From Ptychodera flava (taxonomy: Eukaryota; Hemichordata; Enteropneusta; Ptychoderidae): DNA of 64,000 nucleotides. The stretch's first letter is position 1, and every line of letters begins with the position of its first letter. Positions 40,538 to 52,472 of this stretch are shown piece by piece. The notes beneath the pieces were generated by a model. That model was not told where the DNA came from, did no database searches, and worked only from the letters and a program-made list of their open reading frames with translations. The position numbers were made by a program, and so were the translations under genes. The stretch is taken from contig NC_091928.1 of assembly GCF_041260155.1 (NCBI RefSeq), positions 44,804,637-44,868,636 on the forward strand. Direction: 5' to 3'.

Positions 40538-40832
40538 GTTCAACAACTCGAGGTACCCTGGGGCACTCTTCGCCAATTGTTGAGTTGGGGACAGAAAAAT
40601 AGCTAAATACTGTAAATATATAGCTGGGCCAAATGATCATTTAGAACTCGGCCACTGTAATTAACATCAGCAATGACCACCTCATCAGATACTAAACGTA
40701 TAACTACAGTTTCAACAAAACGATGGACTTTGCTCGGGGAGAGAAAGGAAAGTGCCCTCGAATATGACATGTTTACATACATCATGCTATTATATTGATT
40801 AGTGCAAAATTTCATCCATTTATAGACAATTA

Positions 40833-41018
40833 GAGGTTATACACGGCAAGCGAGGGTATGTGGTAACGGATATAAGACATCTGGGGTGAAAATTAGCATA
40901 TTTGGCGGGAAATAATCACCGAGCGAAGCGAGGTGATTATTTCACCCAAATATGCTAATTTTCACCCCAGAGGTCTTATCTCCGCAACCAAATACCCGAG
41001 CGCACTGTTTATAACCTC
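40833..41018. mobile_element. Hairpin MITE with ATTA flanks
   Basis: 186 bp. The ends GAGGTTATA/TATAACCTC are inverted, and the core CTGGGGTGAAAATTAGCATA pairs with TATGCTAATTTTCACCCCAG around a GAGCGAAGCGAG loop. ATTA stands on both sides (40829-40832 and 41019-41022). No coding capacity. Confidence 0.78.
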
Positions 41019-41022
41019 ATTA

Positions 41023-42330
41023 TAATATGCTAAACTTAAAAACAAGTTGACCATTTCGTTATTTAGGGCCGAAGTTGAATCTTTCTAATGCATACGCTCT
41101 AATTATGAATCACTTCTCACAATTCTTTTCTCACACTAACAAAGTAGCATCGTCCGCTCGCACGGCTCGTTAGCCAGACAGGAGTCTTCCTTCCGGAAGC
41201 ATCCAGCTGCCCGGAGCGGAGACCTTGGCAAGCGAAGATGATAAAGTAGAAGCGGTCGTATTCTTCGTATTAGTCAAAGCGTGGCAATTTAGGTTGCGGG
41301 TGGTAAATTTGTCACGCGTGGGCTGTGCGAAGCCAGTGATTTTACATGCTTTGCATTTCTGTGACCTGCCAACACAATGGAGAATAGAAAGAATTTCGCG
41401 TCTGCTCTTTCAAAAAGCAAAGAATTTGAATTTTTATGGATTGACATTCTCTAACATATTAGACACACTCTTTTCTTACTAGTTCCATCACGATCTGACA
41501 TTTCCACATGATCTAAATTCAATAAAAGGGAAAACAACGTGAAATACATAAATCATTCACCCGATCAAAGATGTAGACAGAAATTCAAAGCCTTCGTACA
41601 GCCCACGCATGATAAAATTACCATCCTAAAGCTAAATCGCACGCTTCGAATAATTCAAAGAATTCCACTTTTACTTTCTTCCTGTGAGAGAAGAACCATG
41701 GGAGGTGATTCATGATCAGAGCGTATACCGTGGGAAATTTTGGAGCTCGCTTTATCTCGGTTTTAGCATTTGGGATCCAGTAAGACTTGTGTGTACTTTT
41801 CATAATCGGAAGAATCGTTATCACGTCATCTATACACTTTTACCCTGACATACTTTTGACAAAGCCCTTGTTTTTATATTGTGATGCGTTCTGTAACGCA
41901 AACATCAAATCTTAAGACAAAGACTTTACAGAATATCTGAAGATCAGGAGGTGACTTTTTCTATCATAATTACATTGCAAATCAATAAAGAGTCCCACTA
42001 CTATAGCGCGTTATTGTGTCATATGCAAAGGTGCTTTCCTTGTCTCTTTAACTGGAGTCTTTCATTTTTCTGCGCTTGAGATATGTTCCATATCTGGTGA
42101 ATTGGTCATTGTGGGTTTTTATTTCAGTGACCGAGCTGTAAATTGTCATTTCACCCATCTGTTTAGCATTCTCCGGAGCCAGAGCATAATTTCCTCTCCG
42201 CTGACCCACGCAAAACGTGTAGCACTAAGCTGTTGCCGTAAAGAGGCGTGTTGTTTACGACGATGTCTACTTAGCTGTTATTCCCATCCCAAACTCAACA
42301 AATAATGACGAGTACTCCAGAGTACTTGGA
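41023..42330. other. No recognisable gene
   Basis: A somewhat GC-richer block at 41150-41350 has an open frame whose translation is not recognisable. The rest is AT-rich. Confidence 0.35.
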
Positions 42331-43990
42331 TGTCTTGAATTTCACTTATGATGTTGGCATAGGCATATTTCAAGATTATGAAGATATATTGTGGTCATTC
42401 ACTAATTGAATAATTATTGCACGTTTTTGCAACTTTGTGCAGATAATTTTAAAGGAAACAAAAATAAAGTATCAAATTACAGACAACTGCCTTAGGTAGC
42501 CTGGTAAATGTAGGCATTCGTACACATAAATTAAAAGCATGCTTCATAGTTCAGAACAATATCAAACTTATTCGTAAAACCAAAACACAATCTGTCAAAC
42601 GACCCCTTTTAAATAATATACAGCTCTACAAAGTCCCATTCGTGAATTGAACCATGATTTAGCATTGATGGTGCCATGCAGTTGGTCTCGTTATCTGCCA
42701 TGGAATATTTTGGTTGCTGAGCATAAAGAGACTCTTTCTAACTTCATCACTCTGGTCAAACCTTAGTGATGTGAAAGAGACCGCGTGTTTTACTCTAGCT
42801 TACAGCACCGCGCAACACACCTGAGAGAACAGGACGTTGCATTCTATGTGCCGACATTAACACTAGGACTCTGAGACACACAACTCATTTTGGTAATTCG
42901 AAAAAAAAAAGGAAATTGTTAAATTATGAGCTTTTTCACGTATCGGAATAATTTAATGATTTCAACGAAATTAAGAGTACATTAGATTACAGATAACTGC
43001 CCTAGGTATCCTGAACACAATTGGAACTAATTTGGGATAATTGGATCTTCATATTTTTCAAATTTCTCAAAAGTTACAGGTGCGATATAGCTGAATGTTG
43101 CAATATTACAAATCACTCATAAAAACAAGTGTATAACTTAAAAAGAAAAGCAGGTGAGCTTACATGTGCAGATTAAATAGACATTACTTCACCAGCCAAT
43201 TATCCCAAATTAGTTCAAATCGTGTTCCTGGTAAATGTAGGCATTTTGCACTTAAATCAAATCAAAAGAAGCCTACAAAATTCAGTACAATATAAAACCG
43301 TAGCTTTAGTCATAAAACCAAAACAATTAGTCAAACAGCTCCTTGTAAATATACAGCTTTACAAATCCCTGTTTTTGAATTGAACCATGATTTAGCATTG
43401 ATGGTGCCATGCAGTTGGTCTCGTTATCTGCCATGGAATATTTTGGTTGCTGAGCATAAAGAGACCCTTTTTAACTTCATCACTCTGGTCAAACCTTAGT
43501 GATCAAAGATCGCGTTTCTATTATAGATGACAGCACTGGATCCAATTATGTCTGCACCCAACACGCCTGAGATAACAGGACGTTGCGTTCTATGTGCAAA
43601 TATTAACACTAAGACTCTAAGGGAGCGTTCAGTTATTATAGCCTTGGGTGGGCAGGCAAATTTCGTACTTCGATGGATTGGACGGTGCATCAACATTTGT
43701 TCAAATACACTTGACTATGAATATCACAATCTAAGGTCCATGTCATATTATTAGTGTATAAGCAGGACTGAATTTCTGTCAAAGCAATGAAAACTTTGCC
43801 AAGAAAATGAAAGCTTTTATCGATGCGAGCAAACATACGATGTTGTTTCCGATGGTACATACATGCACTTTGTAAAGTGTCTGCCAAGAAAAGCGGTAAT
43901 AATGCAGATGTTAACTTTGACAAATGCACTTTTAAGCTCCTAGTTCACAAGTATAATGCTGTTGAAGGGGACTCTGAAGTTCAATATGCT
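42331..43990 (+). repeat. Long interspersed repeat, tandem partial copies C1 and C2
   Basis: Two partial copies of the 33.6-38 kb repeat in direct orientation. C1 is about 42331-42915 and C2 about 42985-43990. They share ACCATGATTTAGCATTGATG, GCAGTTGGTCTCGTTATCTG and TTGCTGAGCATAAAGAGAC with each other (42651/43383) and with copies A and B in diverged form. C2 is interrupted by a 213-bp MITE. Similarity between C1 and C2 is higher than to A or B, which suggests a later local duplication. Confidence 0.7.
43014..43226. mobile_element. MITE with 31-bp inverted ends in repeat copy C2
   Basis: Left end AACACAATTGGAACTAATTT and right end AAATTAGTTCAAATCGTGTT are inverted copies over 31 bp with about three mismatches. 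CCTG lies on both sides (43010-43013 and 43227-43230), possibly TCCTG. Copies A, B and C1 of the host repeat lack it (GTAGCCTGGTAAATG at 42495), so the insertion site is confirmed. Confidence 0.82.
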
Positions 43991-46536
43991 AACCTAGATC
44001 TTTTCTCTTCTTCATTAGCAGTTTTAAAATACACAATACTGTCCCAGTAAAAGGAGCAGTAGATGGCAGGACTGAAATAAACAAAATATGGTGCACTAAA
44101 ATATATCAAATCGCTCCACTGGTTTCTAAAAGAAATGGAGGAAAGAAAAAAGGTTTTGAATTCTTTAACCTTCAGAAAAAGCCTAAGGCTACCATTAATT
44201 TAATTTGACTCCAGAAGGCCAGTGACGTTACGGTATGCCATCTCCAGGCGATGCATAGTATAGGTTGTTCTCCCTGCTATAGGCCTTATAGGCATTTTAT
44301 TATATGAAATATCTATGTTTAGCCTTGTGCCCATCTCTGGAAACCATAGAAAGCAGACTATAGAAGGTTATGTGGAAACGAAGTTGTCAAATTAGCCAAA
44401 TTAATGCGCTGCTAATGCAGTACAGCTTTGCAGCACATTACTTGTGTGCCAGCTCTTAATTCCTGCCAGAAAAAAAATAACACCTGCATGACCATGGCAA
44501 TGAAAAGGCCTTGAAAGTGACACCTTTTCTCTTTGTTCGTGTTGACACAAGTATGAAGAGATACCCACAGATGTCTTTTCTCCCGAGCCACCTTTCCATT
44601 AAATAGGATGAGCTAAGAAATCAGGTGAAATTGTCTTTCAGTTCTCCTTAGTATTGTATACACTGCTTTACATTTTTAGACTGAAAAATATTCACACTGA
44701 TTAAAATGCGAACAGCAGGTCAATCGTCAATATTTTAATGTACTTAGCTACTGTGAAATTCTTTGATAGTTGGCACATATATTGCTCACGTCAATTTTTC
44801 AATATTTTCCCCATTTTTGATGAGAACATCTTCAGTTTTTTCAGCCATGGAGATTCATAGTTAGATTCCTTAGGGATATCCCTAGTCAAGTTTTTTGACT
44901 TGCTGATGAAATGGGCAGGGTAATATTTTTAAGCTGGTGTACTCCTTTACTGTTAAAATATCTTTGGAAACACTTGTCTGATGAAATTTTTGGGCCAATA
45001 TTCTCACTTCTTTGAAAGTACCCTGTCATATTTTTTAACTTTTGATAAAGTGCCGGGGAAACCCTATTTCTTGATTCACTCAGTATTACTGACAAAATGT
45101 TACTAGTATAAGTATCTCAAAGTACTCTTTACAATATTTCGAGCTATTTTGCATAAATAGTAACACGATGAAAACAGTGTCAAAACGCAATGAACTACCG
45201 CTAATCTTTAAATCTGTTGACCCAACAACGGTCTGTTGAATATCAGGCAATACTTTTTATAGCACATTAAGAGTAGGGAAAGACTTCCTTTCGGCCCACC
45301 CCGATTTTTTTTCTTAGAAGGATATACAACACTTTTAAGTATGCTAACCCTAATACTAACCTTGCCCTTTTTCTGATTTCTCCAAAAAGTTGTATATGAT
45401 GTGCTTCTCCCAAGGAAAGTCCGTGGTTAAAGTGATTTCCAGGTATGAGAGGGCCTAATGGAACTCTTGCTTAGAGCAACAGTAATTTCAGCACACGCAG
45501 TCATGCCTTCGGCATTTCGCGACTCTCGCCTTTAGGCGCTACGCTTGAGACACCCTTTTCCCGTATATTTGGTGGAGACACTGGTACTATAATAAAAAAG
45601 AAAACGCACAGGGGACTGTTGGCAGTCTAGCCCTGATCCCGTTGGACAATGACAGTTGAATGCAACCGATGTTCACCATACCCGTTCCTCGACATGGCTG
45701 ACGACAATGTTTTTAACAGTCCTTGCTCGACAGTGTTGAAAAAACAGGCCGGCCTCGGTAGTCTAGTTAATGTAGGTCGTGTGTAGGCCCAATCAAGCTG
45801 AAAAGAGGCTCACGAAATTCAGTAGCGCATCAAACCAGACTAGGAGTCAACCAGAGCATTTGTCGTAAAACAAAAAGTCTGTGTAAAAAAGCTCCTCATG
45901 CTCCTTGTAAAGTAAACACCTGCTAAAAGACACTCAACAATAATTAAGTGTTGATAGTGCCATGGTTGTGATCTCTTTACTCTACTAGCTTGTTCCAGCA
46001 AGTGAGAAAGAGATAGAGGGAGTACGCGCGTTTGGGAGTCCTGTCATCTGGTTGTAAATATGTCATGTGGTTGTTGGCTATGACACACCCATATTTGGTT
46101 ATGTTTCGATGTCAAAGATCAGAGTTGAAAGTCCAAGCATGGGTAATTCCTTGCATTCTTGATACCTTGTGCCAGCTCTGGTTGTCAAAGCACGTTTTCA
46201 TTTGTGCCATTTCGAAGCAAGTGAGTACAAGTATAGTAGTCTGTTCGATTCTTGATCGTAGGCTTGTAACACAAGGATACGATTTCTCATATATCTCTGG
46301 TGTTAGCATGCAGGCGGTTTTAAAATTCAGAGGTCTTTAAAATTCAGAGGTCAGACGAAATCAGGTCTACATGACAGTCCGCCTCTGACTGTACATCAGT
46401 CATCATGATCGACCTCGACAGATTCAGCACTTTAGTGTTTGATTGTTATGGTCCAAAGCCGTACAAAGCTACTGTGCTTGCTTTTGTATTCATGGCACTG
46501 CTTCAGTAACAACGGTCGAAAATGCTCAAAGCATTA
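43991..46536. other. Gene-poor region with a diverged repeat remnant
   Basis: About 45745-45990 is a further diverged copy of the long repeat (TTCAGTAGCGCATCAAACC, GTGTTGATAGTGCCATGG). The open frame ending before a GTGAGT donor at 46221 is a possible exon (ending VFICAISKQ) but has no recognised relative and its phase does not match the next exon found at 51664. Confidence 0.4.
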
Positions 46537-49500
46537 TAAACCTGGTTGCATGGACACTCCGGCGCATCTCTCTTAGTGTGCTATGGCTGTGACTTCTAAG
46601 TTTTCCCAGTGGTTTTTCATCTTTCTATGCTATCGCCAACTGATTTAAGTTGTCTAATCAAATATTTTTGCAGAATCTGCATTTTTAGTATGCTGAGTCA
46701 CAATGTGTCACCTGGTTGCACGGACACTCTGGTGCATCTCTCTTACTGTGCTAAGGCTGTGACTGATAAGTTTTCTCATTGGTTTTCATCTTTCTATGCT
46801 ATCGCCAACTGATTTAAGTTGTCTAATCTAAATTATTTGCAGGAACTGCATTTTTAGTATCCTGAGTCACCATGTGTCACCTGGTTGCACAGACAGACTG
46901 GTGTATCTCTCTTACTGTGCTAAGGCTGTGACTGCTAAGTTTTCTCATTGGTTTTCATCTTTCTGTGCTATCGCCAACTGATTTAAGTTGTCTTATCTAA
47001 ATTCTTTGCAGGAACTGCATTTGTAGTATGCTGAGTCACCATGTGTCACCTGGTTGCACGGACACTCTGGTGCATCTCTCTTACTGTGCTAAGGCTGTGA
47101 CTGATAAGTTTTCTCATTGGTTTTCATCTTTCTATGCTATCGCCAACTGATTTAAGTTGTCTAATCTAAATTTTTTGCAGGAACTGCATTTTTAGTATGC
47201 TGAGTCACCATGTGTCACCTGGTTGCACAGACACTCTGGTGCATCTCTCTTACTGTGCTAAGGCTGTGACTTCTAAGTTTTCTCATTGGTTTTCATCTTT
47301 TTATGCTATCACTAATTGATTTAAGTTGTCTAATCTAAATTTTTTGCAGGAACTGCATTTTTAGTATGCTGAGTCACCATGTGTCACCTGGTTGCACGGA
47401 CACTCTGGTGCATCTCTCTTACTGTGCTAAGGCTGTGACTGATAAGTTTTCTCATTGGTTTTCATCTTTCTATGCTATCGCCAACTGATTTAAGTTGTCT
47501 AATCTAAATTATTTGCAGGAACTGCATTTTTAGTATGCTGAGTCACCATGTGTCACCTGGTTGCATGGACACTCTGGTGCATCTCTCTTACTGTGCTAAG
47601 GCTGTGACTGCTAAGTTTTCTCATTGGTTTTCATCTTTTTATGCTATCACTAATTGATTTAAGTTGTCTAATCTAATTTTTTGCAGGAACTGCATTTTGA
47701 GTATGCTGAGTCACAATGTGTCACCTGGTTGCACGGACACTCTGGCGCATCTCTCTTAGTGTGCTAAGGCTGTGACTGCTAAGTTTTCTCATTCGTTGTC
47801 ATCTTTCTATGCTAACGCCAACTGATTTAAGTTGTCTAATCTAAATTTTTTGCAGGAACTGCATTTTTAGTATGCTGAGTCACCGTGTGTCACCTGGTTG
47901 CACGGACACTAGCGCATCTCTCTTACTGTGCTAAGGCTGTGACTGCTAAGTTTTCTCATTGCTTTTCATCTTTCTGTGCTATCGCCAACTGATTTAAGTT
48001 GTCTTATCTAAATTCTTTGCAGGAACTGCATTTGTAGTATGCTGAGTCACCATGTGTCACCTGGTTGCACGGACACTTTGGTGCATCTCTCTTACTGTGC
48101 TAAGGCTGTGACTGATAAGTTTTCTCATTGGTTTCCATCTTTCTATGCTATCTCCAACTGATTTAAGTTGTCGAATCAAATTTTTTTGCAGAATCTGCAT
48201 TTGGAGTATGCCGAGTCACCATGTGTCACCTGGTTGCACGGACACTCTGGTGCATCTCTCTTACTGTGCTAAGGCTGTGACTTCTAAGTTTTCTCATTGG
48301 TTTCCATCTTTCTGTGCTATCGCCAACTGATTTAAGTTGTCTTATCTAAATTCTTTGCAGGAACTGCATTTTTAGTATGCTGAGTCACCATGTGTCACCT
48401 GGTTGCACGGACACTCTGGTGCATCTCTCTTACTGTGCTAAGGCTGTGACTGATAAGTTTTCTCATTGGTTTTCATCTTTCTATGCTATCGCCAACTGAT
48501 TTAAGTTGTCTAATCTAAATTATTTGCAGGAACTGCATTTTTAGTATCCTGAGTCACCATGTGTCACCTGGTTGCACAGACAGACTGGTGTATCTCTCTT
48601 ACTGTGCTAAGGCTGTGACTGCTAAGTTTTCTCATTGGTTTCATCTTTCTGTGCTATCGCCAACTGATTTAAGTTGTCTTATCTAAATTCTTTGCAGGAA
48701 CTGCATTTGTAGTATGCTGAGTCACCATGTGTCACCTGGTTGCACGGACACTCTGGTGCATCTCTCTTACTGTGCTAAGGCTGTGACTGATAAGTTTTCT
48801 CATTGGTTTTCATCTTTCTATGCTATCGCCAACTGATTTAAGTTGTCTAATCTAAATTTTTTGCAGGAACTGCATTTTTAGTATGCTGAGTCACCATGTG
48901 TCACCTGGTTGCACGGACACTCTGGTGCATCTCTCTTAGTGTGCTAAGGCTGTGACTTCTAAGTTTTCTCATTGGTTTTCTCTTTTATGCTATCACTAAT
49001 TGATTTAAGTTGTCTAATCTAAATTTTTGCAGGAACTGCATTTTTAGTATGCTGAGTCACCATGTGTCACCTGGTTGCACGGACACTCTGGTGCATCTCT
49101 CTTACTGTGCTAAGGCTGTGACTGCTAAGTTTTCTCATTGGTTTTCATCTTTCTATGCTATCGCCAACTGATTTAAGTTGTCTAATCTAAATTATTTGCA
49201 GGAACTGCATTTTTAGTATGCTGAGTCACCATGTGTCACCTGGTTGCACGGACACTCTGGTGCATCTCTCTTACTGTGCTAAGGCTGTGACTGCTAAGTT
49301 TTCTCATTGGTTTTCATCTTTTTATGCTATCACTAATTGATTTAAGTTGTCTGATCTAAATTTTTTGCAGGAACTGCATTTTGAGTATGCTGAGTCACAA
49401 TGTGTCACCTGGTTGCACGGACACTCTAGCGCATCTCTCTTAGTGTGCTAAGGCTGTGACTGCTAAGTTTTCTCATTCGTTTTCATCTTTCTATGCTAAC

Positions 49501-50950
49501 GCCAACTGATTTAAGTTGTCTAATCTAAATTTTTGCAGGAACTGCATTTTTAGTATGCTGAGTCACCGTGTGTCACCTGGTTGCACGGACACTAGCGCAT
49601 CTCTCTTACTGTGCTAAGGCTGTGACTGCTAAGTTTTCATTGCTTTTCATCTTTCTGTGCTATCGCCAACTGATTTAAGTTGTCTTATCTAAATTTCTTT
49701 GCAGGAACTGCATTTGTAGTATGCTGAGTCACCATGTGTCACCTGGTTGCACGGACACTTTGGTGCATCTCTCTTACTGTGCTAAGGCTGTGACTGTCTA
49801 AGTTTTCTCATTGGTTTCCATCTTTCTATGCTATCTCCAACTGATTTAAGTTGTCTAATCAAATTTTTTGCAGAATCTGCATTTGGAGTATGCCGAGTCA
49901 CCATGTGTCACCTGGTTGCACGGACACTCTGGTGCATCTCTCTTACTGTGCTAAGGCTGTGACTTCTAAGTTTTCTCATTGGTTTTCATCTTTCTGTGCT
50001 ATCGCCAACTGATTTAAGTTGTCTTATCTAAATTCTTTGCAGGAACTGCATTTTTAGTATGCTGAGTCACCATGTGTCACCTGGTTGCACGGACACTCTG
50101 GTGCATCTCTCTTAGTGTACTAAGGCTGTGACTTCTAAGTTTTCTCATTGGTTTTTCATCTTTCTGTGCTATCGCCAACTGATTTAAGTTGTCTAATCAA
50201 ATTTTTTTGCAGAATCTGCATTTTTAGTATGCTGAGTCACCATGTGTCACCTGGTTGCACGGACACTCTGGTGCATCTCTCTTACTGTGCTAAGGCTGTG
50301 ACTTCTAAGTTTTCTCATTGGTTTCCATCTTTCTGTGCTATCGCCAACTGATTTAAGTTGTCTTATCTAAATTCTTTGCAGGAACTGCATTTTTAGTATG
50401 CTGAGTCACCATGTGTCACCTGGTTGCACGGACACTCTGGTGCATCTCTCTTGGTGTACTAAGGCTGTGACTTCTAAGTTTTCTCATTGGTTTTTCATCT
50501 TTCTGTGCTATCGCCAACTGATTTAAGTTGTCTAATCAAATTTTTTTGCAGAATCTGCATTTTTAGTATGCTGAGTCACCATGTGTCACCTGGTTGCACG
50601 GACACTCTGGTGTATCTCTCTTACTGTGCTAAGGCTGTGACTGCTAAGTTTTCTCATTGGTTTTGCTCTTTTTATACTATTACAAAGTGATTCAAAATCA
50701 AAATTTTATGCAGTCGTCTGCTTTAGGAGTATGCTGAGTCACAATGTGTCACCTGGTTGCACGGAGTCATGTGGTACATCTCTCTTTCCTTATAAGGCTT
50801 TGTCATCTAAGTTTCTCCTTTGTTTTGCTCTTTTTATGCTATTAAAAAGTGATTCAAGTTTTCAAATAAAAAATTTATGCAGGAATCTGCTGTTAGATCA
50901 TGCTGAGTCAGAATGTGTCACCTGGTTGCACAGAGACTTTGCAGTGGTAT
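46537..50950 (+). repeat. 169-bp satellite array, ~26 monomers, with higher-order repeat
   Basis: Monomers repeat at exactly 169 bp in the well-preserved part: GCAGGAACTGC recurs with AGG at 46841, 47010, 47179, 47348 and 47517. Each contains TGCTGAGTCACCATGTGTCA, then CCTGGTTGCACGGACACTCT, CTTACTGTGCTAAGGCTGTG and GCCAACTGATTTAAGTTGTC. Variant monomers recur about 1683 bp apart: CACTAGCGC near 47907/49590, ACACTTTGG near 48073/49755, GAGTATGCCGAGTC near 48203/49885 and GTATCCTGAGTC near 46857/48544. This shows a 10-monomer higher-order unit present twice. A two-monomer unit (339 bp) is repeated near 50.15/50.49 kb. The final units (50.65-50.95 kb) are diverged. Open frames inside are period artefacts with a stop in each monomer. 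Confidence 0.95.
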
Positions 50951-51663
50951 AAAACTTGCTAATTAAGGGGCGCTGCACCCAACACAGGGTATTTTGCACC
51001 AAAATCACTTTTTTGTAGACATTCATTTAATTTAATGAAATTGTTAACCCATGATTAAAATATTATTATTTTGGTTCATCTTCAAGGCTGTCAAGCAGTC
51101 GTAGGTTGCTTGATAAAGAAGTGTTAATTTTTGCAAATGTTTGCAAATCACCCAATTTCCTGGCTTCACTATTCTTCAAGTTTCAAGATTTCCAAACAAT
51201 TTAACTCCATACTGACTTGGTCAAACTTTCTTAAATTTTCACATTATTTTTTTTAAATGTTGTTAAACAAAACTTTTTTTGATTGGCAATAAAGTTCTTA
51301 CATTTTGAATAAGAGGCATTTTAATTTGTATGAGGATCATGTACTGTAAAATATGTTCAGATGTAACCTGCCAAAAGAAGGAAATGACAACCATGTTAAA
51401 AGTGATATTTTATTCAAATCATATGTGTCACTGCCCATTTAGGGCAACTGTTGTCAGCTCCACTTATATATAACCATTGCAAGACTGATATCATTTTTTA
51501 TATACAAAGTAAAACAAACTGTGGCATATATGTCTTTTGAAGGTTTATGGCATGTCTGTTGAAAACAGAGAGTATTAAAAAAAGACTAATTTTTAATATG
51601 AAACGTCTGTGAACAGTGTCTATTCATTCTGATGTAATAATGGATTTTTGTTTGTTTTGACAG
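50951..51663. other. Spacer between satellite and unknown gene
   Basis: AT-rich, no recognisable element. It is presumably intron of the gene whose exons follow. Confidence 0.4.
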
Positions 51664-52472
51664 TATCTTTGAATGCTATGACACTGCCTTAACAACAGAT
51701 GGTAAGAAGTTTGTTTTGGAAGAGGAATGTGAAAGAAACGTCAATGTAAGTAGGGTATTATGTTCATATGTTGCTTCTCACATTGGTGTACCATTTTGTA
51801 GTTACAACTTGAGCTGTATCCTGTGAATGGTTTTGGGATAATTGTGTAAGTTATTATATTACAACTCTCAAAAATTTAGAGGGCCTGTAATGCTTACTTT
51901 TGATATTTTTTCATTATTTATATTTGTCCACTGTAAGTTGTTATTTTACTACAAAAAGATTGCTAAAAAATCAATATTTAGCTTGTCAGCATAGCACTTG
52001 TATGTGTGATTGCACTGGTATTAGAAAGCAGCCATAAGGACTTGTTTTAAACATCAGCATCCTGGTGCACAGTATACTGGGTAATCAGACTCAACAAGGA
52101 GCCACATGCATAAGCAGTGGAGGTCATCAACACCAGTGCTAAATAAGAGTATTTTAACAAATATTTTTATTGCACACAGAACTCATATAATTATTGAACT
52201 ATTACATTCTATTGAATTACATTTCCAATGTTACTGTGCACAAGTTTATGGGCTAGCCCTATCATGATATCATACATTTTATGACATTATCTACCACAGG
52301 TTTACATGGGTGAAAGAAATATACAAAAATGTATTAACAGTATATCTATATTTCTATTTTTCTCACTCAGGTTTGTTGTAGACTACATCACAATTGTGTT
52401 GTTGAGGAGGCTGAAGTTTACCTTATGTCAAGGAAAAGAATGGTTATGCTTGAAGAAGCAAATAAACTCTAG
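51664..52472 (+). CDS. Unrecognised gene, last two exons
   Basis: Exon 51664-51745 begins after TTTTGACAG, carries one base of a split codon and reads IFECYDTALTTDGKKFVLEE then ECERNVN to a GTAAGT donor. Exon 52371-52472 follows a strong acceptor (TTTTTCTCACTCAG) in the same phase and reads VCCRLHHNCVVEEAEVYLMS then RKRMVMLEEANKL, ending TAG. AATAAA overlaps the last codons (GCA AAT AAA CTC TAG) and may be the poly(A) signal. Phase agreement, consensus splice sites and protein-like composition (charged, five cysteines) support a real gene. I do not recognise the family. Upstream exons were not found; if they lie left of 46.5 kb, the satellite array is in its intron. An alternative internal donor (GATG|GTAAGA, 51701) exists. 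Confidence 0.6.

Noticed and set aside
45341-45365. Telomere-like CTAACCCTAATACTAACC
   Set aside because: Only one or two imperfect units; not a telomeric array.
46032-46340. Possible upstream exon of the unknown gene at 51.7 kb
   Set aside because: The GTGAGT donor at 46221 is good, but the phase does not fit the exon at 51664 and the peptide resembles nothing known.
46609-50952. A series of nearly identical ~60-70 residue open frames
   Set aside because: They arise from the 169-bp satellite. The period is not a multiple of three, each unit ends with a stop, and no good donor site is present to make the units spliced exons.
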